This document shows, piece by piece, positions 23,271 to 34,610 of a stretch of 64,000 bases of DNA. Positions within the stretch are counted from its first letter, which is position 1, and every line of letters starts with the position of its first letter. The translations under genes were made by a program, and so were the position numbers. Source of the stretch: Lutraria lutraria (Eukaryota > Mollusca > Bivalvia > Venerida > Mactridae). Below the pieces are notes generated by a model. The model worked only from the letters and a program-made list of their open reading frames with translations, was not told the origin of the DNA and did not search any database. The stretch is taken from the NCBI GenBank assembly GCA_964023205.1, contig OZ026835.1:40769083-40833082 (forward strand), in the 5' to 3' direction.

Positions 23271-24625
23271 TACCTGGTCATTTATTATTGGCCTTTGCAT
23301 ATTTTATTAATAGTTCTTGAATAGTTCATGAAGTATAAATAAAAATTTGACAGAGATAGCACAAACTAGCTTTTTCCAAAAGATCTCTAATTCAATTTAT
23401 TATCAATTTTGTGAGTTTAAAAACCTGCTTCTTGACAAATATTCTTATATAATGTGATTACTTGTGGAAGGCTAAAAAATAAATATAAAGTATTTTTACC
23501 TTTGGATTTTAATAGATTCAAAAGGCCATTATTTCTACTTATGTCGTGCCTGGCTGTTAATTACCTTGATGTCAGTCACCATGATGAGTCATTTTCGTGT
23601 CTTTAACTAATTTAAGTAAAAACAAATAATTTTAACCAAGTAGTTTTCTATGACAATGAAAAAACTATATGGATTTTTCTATTATTTCATTGTTAAATGA
23701 AAAAGGATTGTTTAGAATTTGCCAGTAATACATTTTCTAAAGATGTTTGCTATTTGATTTCTTTCTGTGTAAATTAGGGTTAATTGAACAAAAACATCAA
23801 CTTGAGTTAATGCTTTATCATATTGGAATAAAAACAATGCATGCATGTTCATTAATATTATGAAAACATTAATGTATATATATATGGAAAATGACTGTTA
23901 TAATTAAATAATTTATGTATGTTCCTCACTCAGGGCCAAACTCACTGTCTATTTTTTTATAAACACAGAATTAGACATATTGAAATATACTTTAAATGCA
24001 GCTCTTTAAAATGTGTTGCATTTTCTTGAATTTTGACATACTTTCTTTGCATACTTCATGAATAGTTCATGAATCACGAATAACTATAAGACAGGGGATT
24101 GGTATATTAAAATTCTTGTCTAAGATATGATATTGCGATATATTGGCTTCCTTAACTTGAATAAAGCATGTCACTTTTAAGGGTATCCTGTTAAATTGTT
24201 AATACCTGTATCAGTTACAAACATGCAGTTACATCTTTTAAGAGTTAATTTGTGAAATCTGATCTGCTGGATTAATTTCTTTTCCCTGGAATGTGTTAAC
24301 AGAAGGTGTGTTCTCACCATTTTGCTATTTGAAATATGCTGCACTTCTCCAGCTTTGGTGTAGCATTTAAATTAAGCAGCTAAGAGAATTACAATGCCAG
24401 ACTGGTGCTAGTAATTTTCATAGATTATTATCAGTTCAGAGACTGATGAGAAGGGAATCAGTCTGTATTTAACCTGTTGCTAGGCATTGATTTATTGTAA
24501 TAAATTTCCTTTCATCTGCATTATTAGGAGTCTTTAGTCATGTGTTAAGAATGTTTCTCCTTAAAGAAAGCATAATGCAACCAGAATTGTTATACCATTA
24601 TCATTATGCACTACATTGATGCTTA
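23271..24625. other. AT-rich stretch with two CATGAA-repeat fragments
   Basis: No gene seen. Fragments of the dispersed CATGAA repeat lie at about 23310-23350 (TTCTTGAATAGTTCATGAAG) and 24045-24100 (ATACTTCATGAATAGTTCAT). Confidence 0.5.
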
Positions 24626-24796
24626 GTCAAACCTCTGAACAAAGGCCATCTGTGTTAAAGAAAAAAGTGACCTTTTACAGACAGGTGGCCTTTATTCAGA
24701 GGTCATCTTGTTCTGAATAATCAATGCCAATTCTCAAAAGAATGGCCTTTATTCACAGGGTGGCTTTTTTCGGAGGGGTCCACATAATCAGGTTCT
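24626..24796. mobile_element. MITE-1 copy
   Basis: TTAGTCAAACCTCTGAACAA at the left, ACAGGTGGCCTTTATTCAGAG inside and TCCACATAATCAGGTTCTG at the right. Both termini are diverged. Confidence 0.78.
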
Positions 24797-25037
24797 GTGC
24801 ATCTGCTTCGAGAATGATCTAAATGTAGTTTATTGTCTTCTGTTTCTTCTCATCCATGGCTTGAATCATTACAATATTTTTGTGGTTTTGATAAACTACA
24901 TCTCTCATTTATATCTGAATTAATTTGGGTGCAAGAAGAAGTCATACTTCAAATGTATAAGTGTTTACTCTTCCTTTAGTCCATAAACAAAAATTTAGTA
25001 CTAGAACTTAGATGTTGATAGATCTAATAATTATATA

Positions 25038-26638
25038 CAGTAAAACCTCGATTATCCGAACTCGGATTATCCGAAAACCTGGTCTTATCCGAAATGAAAT
25101 TTCGGTCCCGAAATTCCCTCTTTATATTTCAATGTAAATAAACCTCGATTATCCGAATCATCTAATCCGAATACCATGGCTTATCCGAAGTAATAAACAG
25201 GTCCCCACAATCATCCGAACGCGTATTTTCACACCTGTTATCCGAACTCGACAATTAACTCTGATCGACTCGACTTCATTGTAGGATTTCTTTAATGTGT
25301 CAAAAGGTGTGAACAACAAATTATCAAACCATTGTGAACAAAGGATTGTTCGTTTGGACCATTGTTTGCAGTAATGGGAACAAAACTAACCTATTACGAT
25401 ATGGACTTGGTTAGATCATTCACCTTATATTTTTCGCTTGATTTATAAATTGCATCATAATTTCTCTTTAATACGCAACTAACATTAAAAATGTACCTTT
25501 TATTTTTCGAAGTTTGTTAAATTGACAAGCAATACACATGACCAATATGAATTATACCGGCACACGATTTCAAAATCATTCCATTTTTGGAAAATGAATA
25601 CAAACATGATAAGCTATCTTAGGACGACAATGATTTGTGTGACGCTCGTGTTTGTGACTGTAGCAATAAAATGAAACTTCACGTTGGATTTTTATTTCAT
25701 CTCTGTTTGTAATTTACTTAGAGAGTGTGCTTATTCTATATCCCGTGTATATTTCATTTCATGATTTCATTTTATCGATGGATTAACGTGCTTTGTAACA
25801 TGACATGTGCTACCGTTTGGGTATTCTTTTGTATGCGTAGTTTCACTTTGTGATCCTCATGACTGTGACGAACTAATAATGGTACAAACTACTCATACAT
25901 TTGTTTTTACGTTAAAGGGGTAACTGGACTATATAAACCGCTAGATGGCGCTGGGGCGGGTTTTTGTAAATTTTTATGCATGTTTCATATCAGAGAGCCC
26001 TTTATTGAATTTTTGAATAAACTACAGAAAAATGTTCTTTGAAAATTCTCACAATGGTAAATTATTCCATGTCAAAACATTTCATCCAAAAATCTTAGTA
26101 ATATATTGATTCTAAGTGTTACTTTGAGAAAAAGTTTAAACCTGTCCAACAGAAAATTTGAATTTGAATTTCCCCGGGAGGTGTGGCTACTTGCTGATAA
26201 ACTCTCTGTTTGTAAACAGAGGCACATGCTAATGTTGAGCAGCTATGCTTTCTATATAACAAACCAGTGGTCAGTTGATGACTCACCCATTCTTGTGCTA
26301 TTTTAAACAACAGAGAGTTCAATTGACAGGTAGTATTAGGCATATCAGTTTACATAGCCCAACCCACAAATACTCGCTGGTATACCAGCGAGAGTTACCC
26401 CTTTAAACATATACATGTTTATCGTAAAATGTATTTTTTTCGTAAATAAACTATGAATTATAACACATTAATTTTGTTGTTATTATATCTATACGTGTAT
26501 GTCATATATATATGGGAGTTATCTCCCTTTATTTTCATAAAATCGTCCAGATTTCCCTTACCCTGGATTATCCGAAACCCCGGATTATCCGAAGTAATTT
26601 TTCGGTCCCGACGACTTCGGATAATCGGGGTTTTACTG
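25038..26638. mobile_element. pogo/Tigger-type TIR element, 1601 bp with nested insert
   Basis: The left end CAGTAAAACCTCGATTATC and the right end (reverse complement CAGTAAAACCCCGATTATC) are inverted repeats flanked by TA. Several ATTATCCGAA sub-terminal repeats occur at each end (25056, 25144, 26566, 26582), as is typical of Tigger-like ends. No transposase is recognisable. Removing the nested 487-bp element leaves about 1.11 kb, so this is a non-autonomous derivative. Confidence 0.85.
25916..26402. mobile_element. TTAA-flanked element, 487 bp, nested
   Basis: AGGGGTAACT at the left and AGTTACCCCT at the right are perfect 10-bp inverted repeats, and both sides are flanked by TTAA (25912-25915, 26403-26406). 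TTAA duplication is typical of piggyBac-superfamily elements; no transposase is present. It lies inside the pogo-like element, so it inserted later. The antiparallel frames at 26106-26343 are not considered genes. Confidence 0.82.
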
Positions 26639-26640
26639 TA

Positions 26641-27200
26641 GTTGTTATGGGTACTTGAACCAAATATTACCAAGAATAGTTGATACTATCTTAATAACTG
26701 CCTAGCTTAATAATCTGAGGGCATTGACTGCTGCAGACTGGTTATAGTTCAGACAGTCAGACTGGGCATAGTTCAACCAAAGATTTTCTTGCATGTTACA
26801 ATATATGATGGATACATTGTGTCTTGTCTATATTCCCCACATATACCCTCAGAATATATCTTACTCCAGTTAGCTAATTTGAACCATATGTCATAAATAG
26901 GTCTCTTATGCTGTAAGTCTACTGTAATAACTTACACATACATTGTATCAGACATATATACATGTACATTGTTTTATAATGACATCACTGTATCTAGTGG
27001 GTGGGGCTTGGTTTATCCATCTATCTGTTTTTCCTGGTAAGTTTCTGCGTTTTTGAATTCCTTAGACTTCAAGATGGTGCAGTCAGTCACATATTTGTGG
27101 ATATGAATAAATTTTTCAATTGATTTTTCCAAGCATCATGTTAGACATACACTTTGGAATGACATTATCACATAATTTTTGGCTCGAGAGCAACACATAA
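26641..27200. other. no recognised gene
   Basis: Unique AT-rich sequence between the pogo-like element and a minisatellite. Confidence 0.45.
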
Positions 27201-27205
27201 CTTTT

Positions 27206-27995
27206 ACTATGGCAACATCACACTACTCTGAGTATGGCAACATCACGTAACATTTAGTATGGCAACATCACATAACTTTTAGTATGGCAACATCACATAA
27301 CTTTTAGTATGGCAACATCACATACTCTTGGTATGGCAACATCATAATTGTCTTGGTAGGGCAACATCATAATACTCTTGGTATGGCAACATCACATTAG
27401 TCTTGGTATGGCAACTTCACATTACTCTTGGTAGGGCAACATCATAATACTCTTGGTATGGCAACATCACATTACTCTTGGTATGGCAACTTCACATTAC
27501 TCTTGGTATGGCAACATCACATTACTCTTGGTAGGGCAACATCATAATACTCTTGGTATGGCAACATCATAATACTCTTGGTATGGCAACTTCACATTAC
27601 TCTTGGTATGGCAACATCACATTACTCTTGGTATGGCAACTTCACATTACTCTTGGTATGGCAACATCACATTACTCTTGGTATGGCAACTTCACATTAC
27701 GCTTGGTATGGCAACATCACATTACTCTTGGTATGGCAACAGCACATTACTCTTGGTATGGCAACATCATATTACTCTTGGTATGGCAACATCACATTAC
27801 TCTTGATATGGCAACATCACATTACTCTTGGTATGGCAACATCACATTACTCTTGATATGGCAACAGCACATTACTCTTGGTATGGCAACATCATATTAC
27901 TCTTGGTATGACAACATCACATTACTCTTGATATGGCAACATCACATTACTCTTGGTATGGCAACATCACATTACTCTTAGTATGGCAACATTAC
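27206..27995. repeat. 25-bp minisatellite, about 31 units
   Basis: The unit CTTGGTATGGCAACATCAC, then ATTACT, is repeated with few changes (GTAGGGCAAC, AACTTCAC, AACAGCAC variants). 25 is not a multiple of 3 and the unit has no stop, so three overlapping + frames (27553-27981, 27578-27856, 27603-27806) are open. These are artefacts. The repeats abut directly with no spacers, so it is not CRISPR-like. Confidence 0.96.
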
Positions 27996-28117
27996 ATAAT
28001 GTATGATTTAAGAATGTCAGTGTAGCATAAATTAAGTCAACTCATTGATATAAAGTCTAATTTTTCTATGCTGTCAGAAGAACATGCATGAAAGTTGTAT
28101 GTTTTCCCCATCTAATA

Positions 28118-28205
28118 CTTATTCATACTTCATGAACTAGTCATGAAGTATGCTAGAATAGTTCAAGAAAAGTTCATGTTTTCATGAATTTCACTTAAAA
28201 GGGAT
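28118..28205 (+). repeat. CATGAA dispersed repeat, copy
   Basis: TTATTCATACTTCATGAACT, then GAAGTATGC, CAAGAAAAGTTCATG and TTTTCATGAATTTCAC. This is the family also at 30765, 36915, 40190, 40775, 41490 and 51338. Confidence 0.7.
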
Positions 28206-29700
28206 ATTTAATAACCTGCTAAAAGTGATGTTTCTGATTCACTTTAGAATGTTTTTAATCCACAACTATAAATAAAACATTGATCTGTTACAAAACTGGG
28301 TTTGGAAAATATCATGATACCCTTTCAATAAAAATTCAATTAATATGCAAAAGAGTTCTAGTTAAATGATATATATATATTTAGGGCTGCAGGTAGTACT
28401 ACCTGTAACATAATTAAAATGTTCTTTGTGTAATATTTACCTTTGATATCTATTTAATTAACTTCTAATGTGTTTGTGTATAGAACTAAGTTTTAAATTA
28501 ATCTATTTCATCTGCAATGACTTATGTTTCAGTCACGAAGGAAAAGAATTTACCTGAATCATCTGTTTTCACTTTGTTTGTGTACGAGTTGCGCCCTTTT
28601 ATTAGGAAATTTATTTTGGCTTTACCGTACAGATAGGTGTACCCAGTAGTTCTCGTCTTATAGTTATTAATAATTACTTTGGATGGTTTTACGTAGGCAC
28701 ACATATCTCTTAGACTGATCAGACAGTGAGAATTGTGTTTAACATATACACGTTCACGATTACTTTTGGATTTCGGATTTTTCGTTATTTAGGTTTGTTT
28801 CTTATTTTCTTGTATTATCTCATTATGAGCTGCTTAACTAATTATCAGCTTTTGATCGGTTATGTACTGTAATTTAATTATAGTGTTAATTGCATCTTTT
28901 TCTTATTTAATCAGACATTAGGTTCTTAGGGGTGAATCTTTTTGCTACATTACGAAACAGAAAACAAAATATTTTGATAGTGTAAAGGTATTGATTTACA
29001 TAAATTGATGTAATATTTGGATTAAAATAATATCTAAATACTCTATCTTTGATAAATGGTACGATATCAGCCAAAACATCACATTCTCTATCAGCCAAAA
29101 CATCACATTCTCGGTGAAATAATAAATTCTTCTATTGATTAGTGATAAATATTTGTGGCTTATCAGCAAATATTTACAGTTCAACTACATCAAGTGTTCT
29201 TGCTAAGCAATATGTAAGAATGAGAAATTAACATAAATGAGTAGATAAACTGTAGGGAATATCAACCCATCTTTATAAAACATGCATTCTTTCTCAAAGT
29301 AATCTGAGTTTATCAAAGTACTGGTTACCATCTGATCACGGGTTCATATATTCTGGATTCTGCAAGTGTTTTTTGGCTTCTCTTACACACAGAAATTTAC
29401 AAGAATTTCAATAAAGTTTTTTTGATTTTATGATTGTTTGGAGTTGAAATACTGTGATTTTATTATATTTTAGTAGAAGGTTGTTTTGAATAAGTCTTAG
29501 TATGACTTAAAATGTGGAGATGCTGTTTGGTTTATAAATGCATAATTATCCCAGCATGCAACTTGTCAAAAGTTTGTACATTTGTATAACAATCCAGACA
29601 TACTTAATATTTGCTATTGAACAAATTAAATGCAGCAATATAGGTAATTGTCTAAGAATAGCAATTTGAGCTCAAATTATATTGAATTTCATGCATGTTC
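28206..29700. other. mostly unique; 27-bp duplication at 29069-29113
   Basis: No gene recognised. A short direct duplication ATCAGCCAAAACATCACATT occurs twice (29068, 29091). A 60-aa minus frame (28522-28704) has protein-like composition (..GRNSYTNK..TDDSGKF..) but no family I can name; it may be a remnant of a retroelement. Confidence 0.45.
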
Positions 29701-29702
29701 AT

Positions 29703-29945
29703 TGTTTTGAGGACCAGCCTCCATGGTCGAGTGTTTAAGTTCTCTGACTTCAAACACTCTAACCTCTCACTGATAAGAAGGTCATGGGTTGGAGCCCAGC
29801 TACCGACCATGTCTCTTTATGTGAGAAAGGTAGTTGCTTATAGAGGATGGGAGTCTAGTACTGGTTCTTTCAATGAATGATGGTTAGGTGAACTGTTAGC
29901 CTCATATGACTCTGATTGTTGAAAAGGGGGTAAAACTCAAACAAA
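29703..29945 (+). mobile_element. SINE-B-related tRNA-headed element
   Basis: The head CCTCCATGGTCGAGTGTTTA (A box) and GGGTTGGAGCCC (B box) are pol III promoter-like. The body ends GATGGTTAGGTGAACTGTTA, then GCCTCATATGACTCTGATTG, and matches the fragment at 5706-5800. It is a retroposed SINE; the 61-aa frame across it is not a gene. Confidence 0.78.
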
Positions 29946-30359
29946 CATCATTTTAAGATAAAAGATAAACAAATCATTTCAAAACCTATGATAAGTCAAG
30001 CAGATATAACGTCATTGCTGTGATAAGTCAAGTCCATTAACAGACACCCTTAATTAACTTCTGTGTGCAACTAATTAATGTCTAGGACATGATTATTAAC
30101 TATAAGCTTTATCACAATGAATGCTTTCACACCTTGTCCATGTTGAGTGGCTGCCAGGAGGCTGTGATTGATTCATATCTTGATAAGAATGTTGATTGGG
30201 TTTCATTTGGCTTTGGAACAATGTTCTCTGATAGCTAACCGAGTTTTGACCGAACTTGATATATCCTGCAAATGTATGAAAAGCAGATTCATGTTGTTTT
30301 TACTGTGATGTCAATCAAGATAAGCTTATAAACATTATTACCCAGGATGAGTTCAAAGT

Positions 30360-30440
30360 ACAGTCAAACCTGTGTTAGCAGCCAACTCCGAATAAAGGCC
30401 AGCCTGTGAATAAAGGCCATTCTGTTTAAAATCATCATTA
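30360..30440. mobile_element. MITE-1, 5' part only
   Basis: TACAGTCAAACCTGTGTTAG, then AATAAAGGCC and GTGAATAAAGGCCATTC. It stops after about 80 bp; the right half is lost. Confidence 0.8.
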
Positions 30441-30764
30441 ATCATTTATAACAAACTAATTTTATGTTTCTTATCGATTTGATGGGCACATTAAATTTTA
30501 TTACTAAGCCACAAAATATTATAGAATAACCTTTTTTAATAGGTCAAGGTCATTTAATCATGTTTTAGATTTGGGTTTCATCTGTTGTTGTTCTGGAATG
30601 CATTCATGGTTATTGAGATGAAATTTGTTTCAAAATTTAATGGTCTATTAAGAAGTAATTTATTGGGATACAAATATTTGGTCCACTTAAGATGATGTTT
30701 GCTGCCAACATACCTTTGAGATCTCCTTAAAGTTCTGCAGATATTACTGCATTTAACCTCTGAC

Positions 30765-30855
30765 AAATAGTTATTCATACTTCTTGAACTATTCATGAAG
30801 TATTCAAGAAAAGTTCATGAACAATTCATGTTTTCGTAGATTTCATTTAAAGAGA
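30765..30855 (+). repeat. CATGAA dispersed repeat, copy
   Basis: ACAAATAGTTATTCATACTT, then GAACTATTCATGAAGTATTC, AAGAAAAGTTCATGAAC and ATTCATGTTTTCGTAG. Almost the family consensus. Confidence 0.7.
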
Positions 30856-31050
30856 AGGGTGAAAGTTTTAACCATTGCACTTATTGATATGTGATGTTGT
30901 CTTGTGTACCGGATGTGTAGATTTGGTGCATCATGATGAAATACAGGATTGTAAATATTTACAGTACATCCACCTACCCTCTTCATATGTTTCACTCCCA
31001 GTGTGGTTTATCTTAGTTTTCTTTTATGATCTTATCAATGATTTCAAGTA

Positions 31051-31233
31051 TACAACCAAACCTGTGTTAGCGGCCACCTACAAATAAAGGCCACTCTTTG
31101 AATAAAAAGTCATTCTTTTAAAAAACGTTATTGATTATTTAGGACAAAATGACCTCAGAGTAAAGGCCACCTATCAATAAAGGCCATATTTTGTCTTTTT
31201 CAAGGGTGGCCTTTGTTCACAGGTTTGACTGTA
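31051..31233. mobile_element. MITE-1 reference copy, 183 bp
   Basis: Left TACAACCAAACCTGTGTTAG, right TTCACAGGTTTGACTGTA. The full interior is two half-inverted modules: one with AATAAAGGCCAC and GAATAAAAAGTCATTC, one with CACCTATCAATAAAGGCC and GGGTGGCCTTTGTTCAC. The central spacer is TTATTGATTATTTAGGACAA. No coding capacity. Confidence 0.9.
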
Positions 31234-31517
31234 GTGGTGGTTAAACTGATTTTTCTGAACTAGCAGAATCTTTTTAGTAGCTAATTCGGTATAATAATTA
31301 TTAATAATAATTAAAACATAATCTACATGCAAAATTATTTCTTTACTTTTAAAATTTATTATTAAATTAATTTATTAACCAATCAAAACCTTTTTGATGG
31401 ATCTCATTTGATGAATGAGATTGAGCAAAATTGATCAATAAACTCTGCACCTTTCACAATTTCCGTATGTGGCCAAATGACAATAAATTTTCTGAGCATT
31501 GCCTAAATTTTGATAGG

Positions 31518-31820
31518 AATAGGGGTGATCAGTTTTCAAGTGGTAACACACTGGGCTACAAAACAAAAGGTCATGGGTCCACCTTTCATTTTTTCAGTTT
31601 CTCCATGGATCCCAACTACTTAGTTAAGTACTGTGTTAAGAAAATCACAGGAAATGAGTGAGGTGTGTATCAATGCTTTACACCAGGCAAAATAAAGAAG
31701 CAGGAAAGCTATTCAAAATAAGAGTAGGGATATAAACGCCCTGTTCTCCTGTGTCTTTTCTCCCCTCTCGCTGGGGCTGTTGTGAATTGAGCGTAACTGT
31801 TGAACAACAGATAAACATTT
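31518..31820 (+). mobile_element. SINE-A copy, near full length
   Basis: The head has TTCAAGTGGTAACACACTGG (A-box region) and AAAAGGTCATGGGTCC (B-box region). The body has AAGTACTGTGTTAAGAAA, GAGGTGTGTATCAATGC, AATAAAGAAGCAGG and CTGTTCTCCTGTGTC; the tail is CTGTTGAACAACAGATAAAC. A frame at 31431-31661 overlaps it but is not coding. Confidence 0.8.
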
Positions 31821-32735
31821 AATAGGAGTGTTGGTAAAACCACAATAATGTATTTACTTGTATATACATGTATATATTTGTACTGATCTTGTTGATCATC
31901 ATTCATGATGTAAGAATAATTGTCTGTGCATCATAATTTGCAAACAATGAACAAAGAGAAGTCTTTCAATAAAATCAATATATTTGCAGTAATTTATAGC
32001 TTTAACACTAAAACTTACCACTGTATGAATTCAGTAGACACTTTTATTTTCGATCATTAGGTTTTTATTACATAAGATTCCTAACTGATTTTGATGAATG
32101 TTTTATTTTATTGTTGGCAGAACTACAGATTGTTGTGCATGTTATTGCAACATACCACTACTGATGTTTGACCCATCAAGGTGATATTGTGAAAATGCCT
32201 TTTGTTACTATGGTAACAATTGTAAGCAATCAGTTATTGATTAAATGGTTTGCAAACTGAAATATTTTTGGTCTATCAGATACTTATCTTACATCCAAGT
32301 GACATGCAAGATGTTTCGAACAAAAGGTCAAGGTCATAGTTTTTTAAATATTTTTGAAGGTAAAAGTCAAAAGAATTCATTAAATATAAGCCCACTCTTA
32401 ATTAATATTAAACCTTTTCAGAATGTTTATGTTACTTCTGTATACTTTGATATCAAGTGGTTACTCAAATTCATGATGAATTCTTTCTAATTCTTCTTCA
32501 AAAAAAATTTCATTGCAGTACTTCAATTAATTGAGATTTGTAATACCTCATGATTGATAAATCATTATAGCTTGATGTAATGTAATGTCACTTTCATGCT
32601 CTTGGAATGTTACATGCAGCCTTGAAATTTGACATTTGCGTGATATTTATGGCCGAGCAGACAAACAAGCTTTCTGAGGAAATTTTATAGTTATGATTAC
32701 TGTTTGCTTAACATTTCAGTCTGCATGCTATTTTC
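31821..32735. other. no recognised gene
   Basis: AT-rich unique sequence; nothing that I can name. Confidence 0.45.
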
Positions 32736-32738
32736 ATA

Positions 32739-32912
32739 TTTTTGGAAACTGAATGATTGTTCAGCTTTCCAAAGCTGTCACTCGCTTGGTGCACATGAAT
32801 TTTTATGTGGACCAAAGTACTACTTTATCTACGTACGCCATGCACATGTTAAACTAGTTCCTGTTTCATGTTGCAGTGTAAGGCTATTAAGTTCAGTTTC
32901 CATGAGTACTTT
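32739..32912 (+). mobile_element. MITE-2 copy
   Basis: Starts TTTTTGGAAACTGAATGAT and ends AAGTTCAGTTTCCATGAG. Interior ACCAAAGTACTACTTTATCT, then CGCCATGCACATGTTAAAC and AGTTCCTGTTTCATGTTGC. Inverted termini of about 12 bp. It closely matches 52596-52768. Confidence 0.82.
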
Positions 32913-33110
32913 CAATACTTCGATTCTATTAGTCGGTTTTGTGTGAAGTTTTGCTGTTAGTATTTGTAATATTTCTGTATCGCTGCACCCAACTGCGAAC
33001 CATTGTACTTTTTTGTCGTCTGCTGATGCTGTCGTGTTGTGAAGTTTGATGAGCAGCTTTGATACCTGTTAGGGAACATAACAAGAAAAACTATAACAAA
33101 ACGTTATAGT

Positions 33111-33666
33111 TAGACGAATTACAAGAAGCATTGGTTTAAGTTTTTTTGTATGAAGTTGCTTTTCTCATAAAGGATATTGACCATTCTACTTTATTCATTC
33201 CTCCATTATGGAGAGTATAACATATTTACAAGTTATAGATAATACACATATTTTGACAATCATGAGTATTTGACAAAAGAATACATTCATGTATATAGTT
33301 CACATGTACATGGTATTACCATACCATACATCAATGGAATAAAGTACACCCTAAATACTACCAAATCCACCATAGTCTGATATGATACAACCACATTAAA
33401 CTTACATCTAATGATGTTTCCGATATTATGCCACGTTAACATCATAGAACGATGCCTACATTACTTACGTTTCAACAACAGAGCAGACGAACAGATTCAG
33501 TCAAACATGACAGGTAACGCGACGAATAGCCAGTCCAATTATTGACCAATCAAAAATGACCGAAATCACCATTAGCCAATCAAATGGCCAGGATTAGCAA
33601 CTAGTAATAGACAATACAGTAAGTACTCGCTATAATAAACAAATACTCGTAAGTATAATTCGTCTA
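33111..33666. mobile_element. possible short-TIR element, about 556 bp
   Basis: TAGACGAATTAC at the left and TATAATTCGTCTA at the right are inverted repeats of about 11 bp. A CTATAAC..GTTATAG hairpin adjoins the left end. No clear target duplication and no second copy in the window, so the call is tentative. Confidence 0.35.
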
Positions 33667-34127
33667 GAAAATCAGCCAGTGTTTTAATTTACTGTCATGT
33701 GATCAATAGTGGTTCATGTTAGCTTCTAATATTACATTGTGAAGCAATCAGATGGCCTTATATGACTTTATTGAGTAAACTTGCAGCAATTGCTACCTGT
33801 ATGAGATGCACAGAAATATGTTTACGTCTGGCAAGTATTTGAAATGAATTGTTTTTATTTGGCATGAAATCTGACATTTAGATGAAAATTGGTAATGTTT
33901 ATAGAAGCTCAAGTGTTCAATATTTAATGAAAAGGGCCTAAATACAGACAGTATAATTTTCTCATTGGATGCAGTCAGTTGATATTGACTTCCAAATTAT
34001 GATTTGTCTGTAGAGAGTTACTTCCCTTGTATGTATTATAACAATTATTCCCTTGTTTTATTGTAATGTTTTCAAGGAGATAGATGTTTGATTAACATGC
34101 TAAATTCACTTAGCAATGTCTGTTTGA

Positions 34128-34370
34128 ATGGATGGATGGATGGACGGACGGACGGACGGATGGATGGATGGAACACTATACATGTAGATGTATACAACAC
34201 AACAATAGACATGTAGATATATACAAAACAACACCACACATGTAGATATATACAAAACAACAACACTATACATGCAGATATATACAAAACAACACCATAC
34301 ATGTAGGAATATACAAAACAGCAACACTATACATGCAGATATATACAAAACAACACTATATAGATACACT
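34128..34370. repeat. GGAT/GGAC microsatellite plus 30-bp minisatellite
   Basis: 34128-34172 is (GGAT)n and (GGAC)n. It is followed by about six units of ACATGTAGATATATACAAAA, then CAACACC, period about 30 bp, to 34370. Two minus frames (34072-34302, 34106-34396) translate the array and are not genes. Confidence 0.9.
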
Positions 34371-34610
34371 GTACATTGTTGCTTCTTGAAAAACATTGTA
34401 AAAAGCTAAGTTGATAAATGGGGAAGTCTAGAATTTTCTGGGTTGACTTGTAATGATTAAAAAAATTCTAAGCAATTATATAATTGTTTAAGTTGTTACA
34501 AGAAGTAAAAAAATGATGCAGGTGTATTAGATTAGAAACTTTTATGATATCCTTATCTGATAGAAAACTGAAAGACTTTAATTTGAAGTTAAGAGAAGGT
34601 TTCAGTTTTT

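Noticed and set aside
27206..27995. Regular 25-bp repeats as a CRISPR array or repetitive protein gene
   Set aside because: Units abut without spacers, the DNA is eukaryotic, and all three + frames are open because 25 is not a multiple of 3.
28522..28704. 60-aa minus ORF with protein-like composition
   Set aside because: No family recognised, no splice context or second copy in the window; could be a retroelement scrap, but this is unsupported.
29703..29945. tRNA gene suggested by A- and B-box-like words
   Set aside because: No closing acceptor stem; the sequence continues as a SINE body with other copies. Same reasoning for 5884, 36340-36400, 42525 and 47712.
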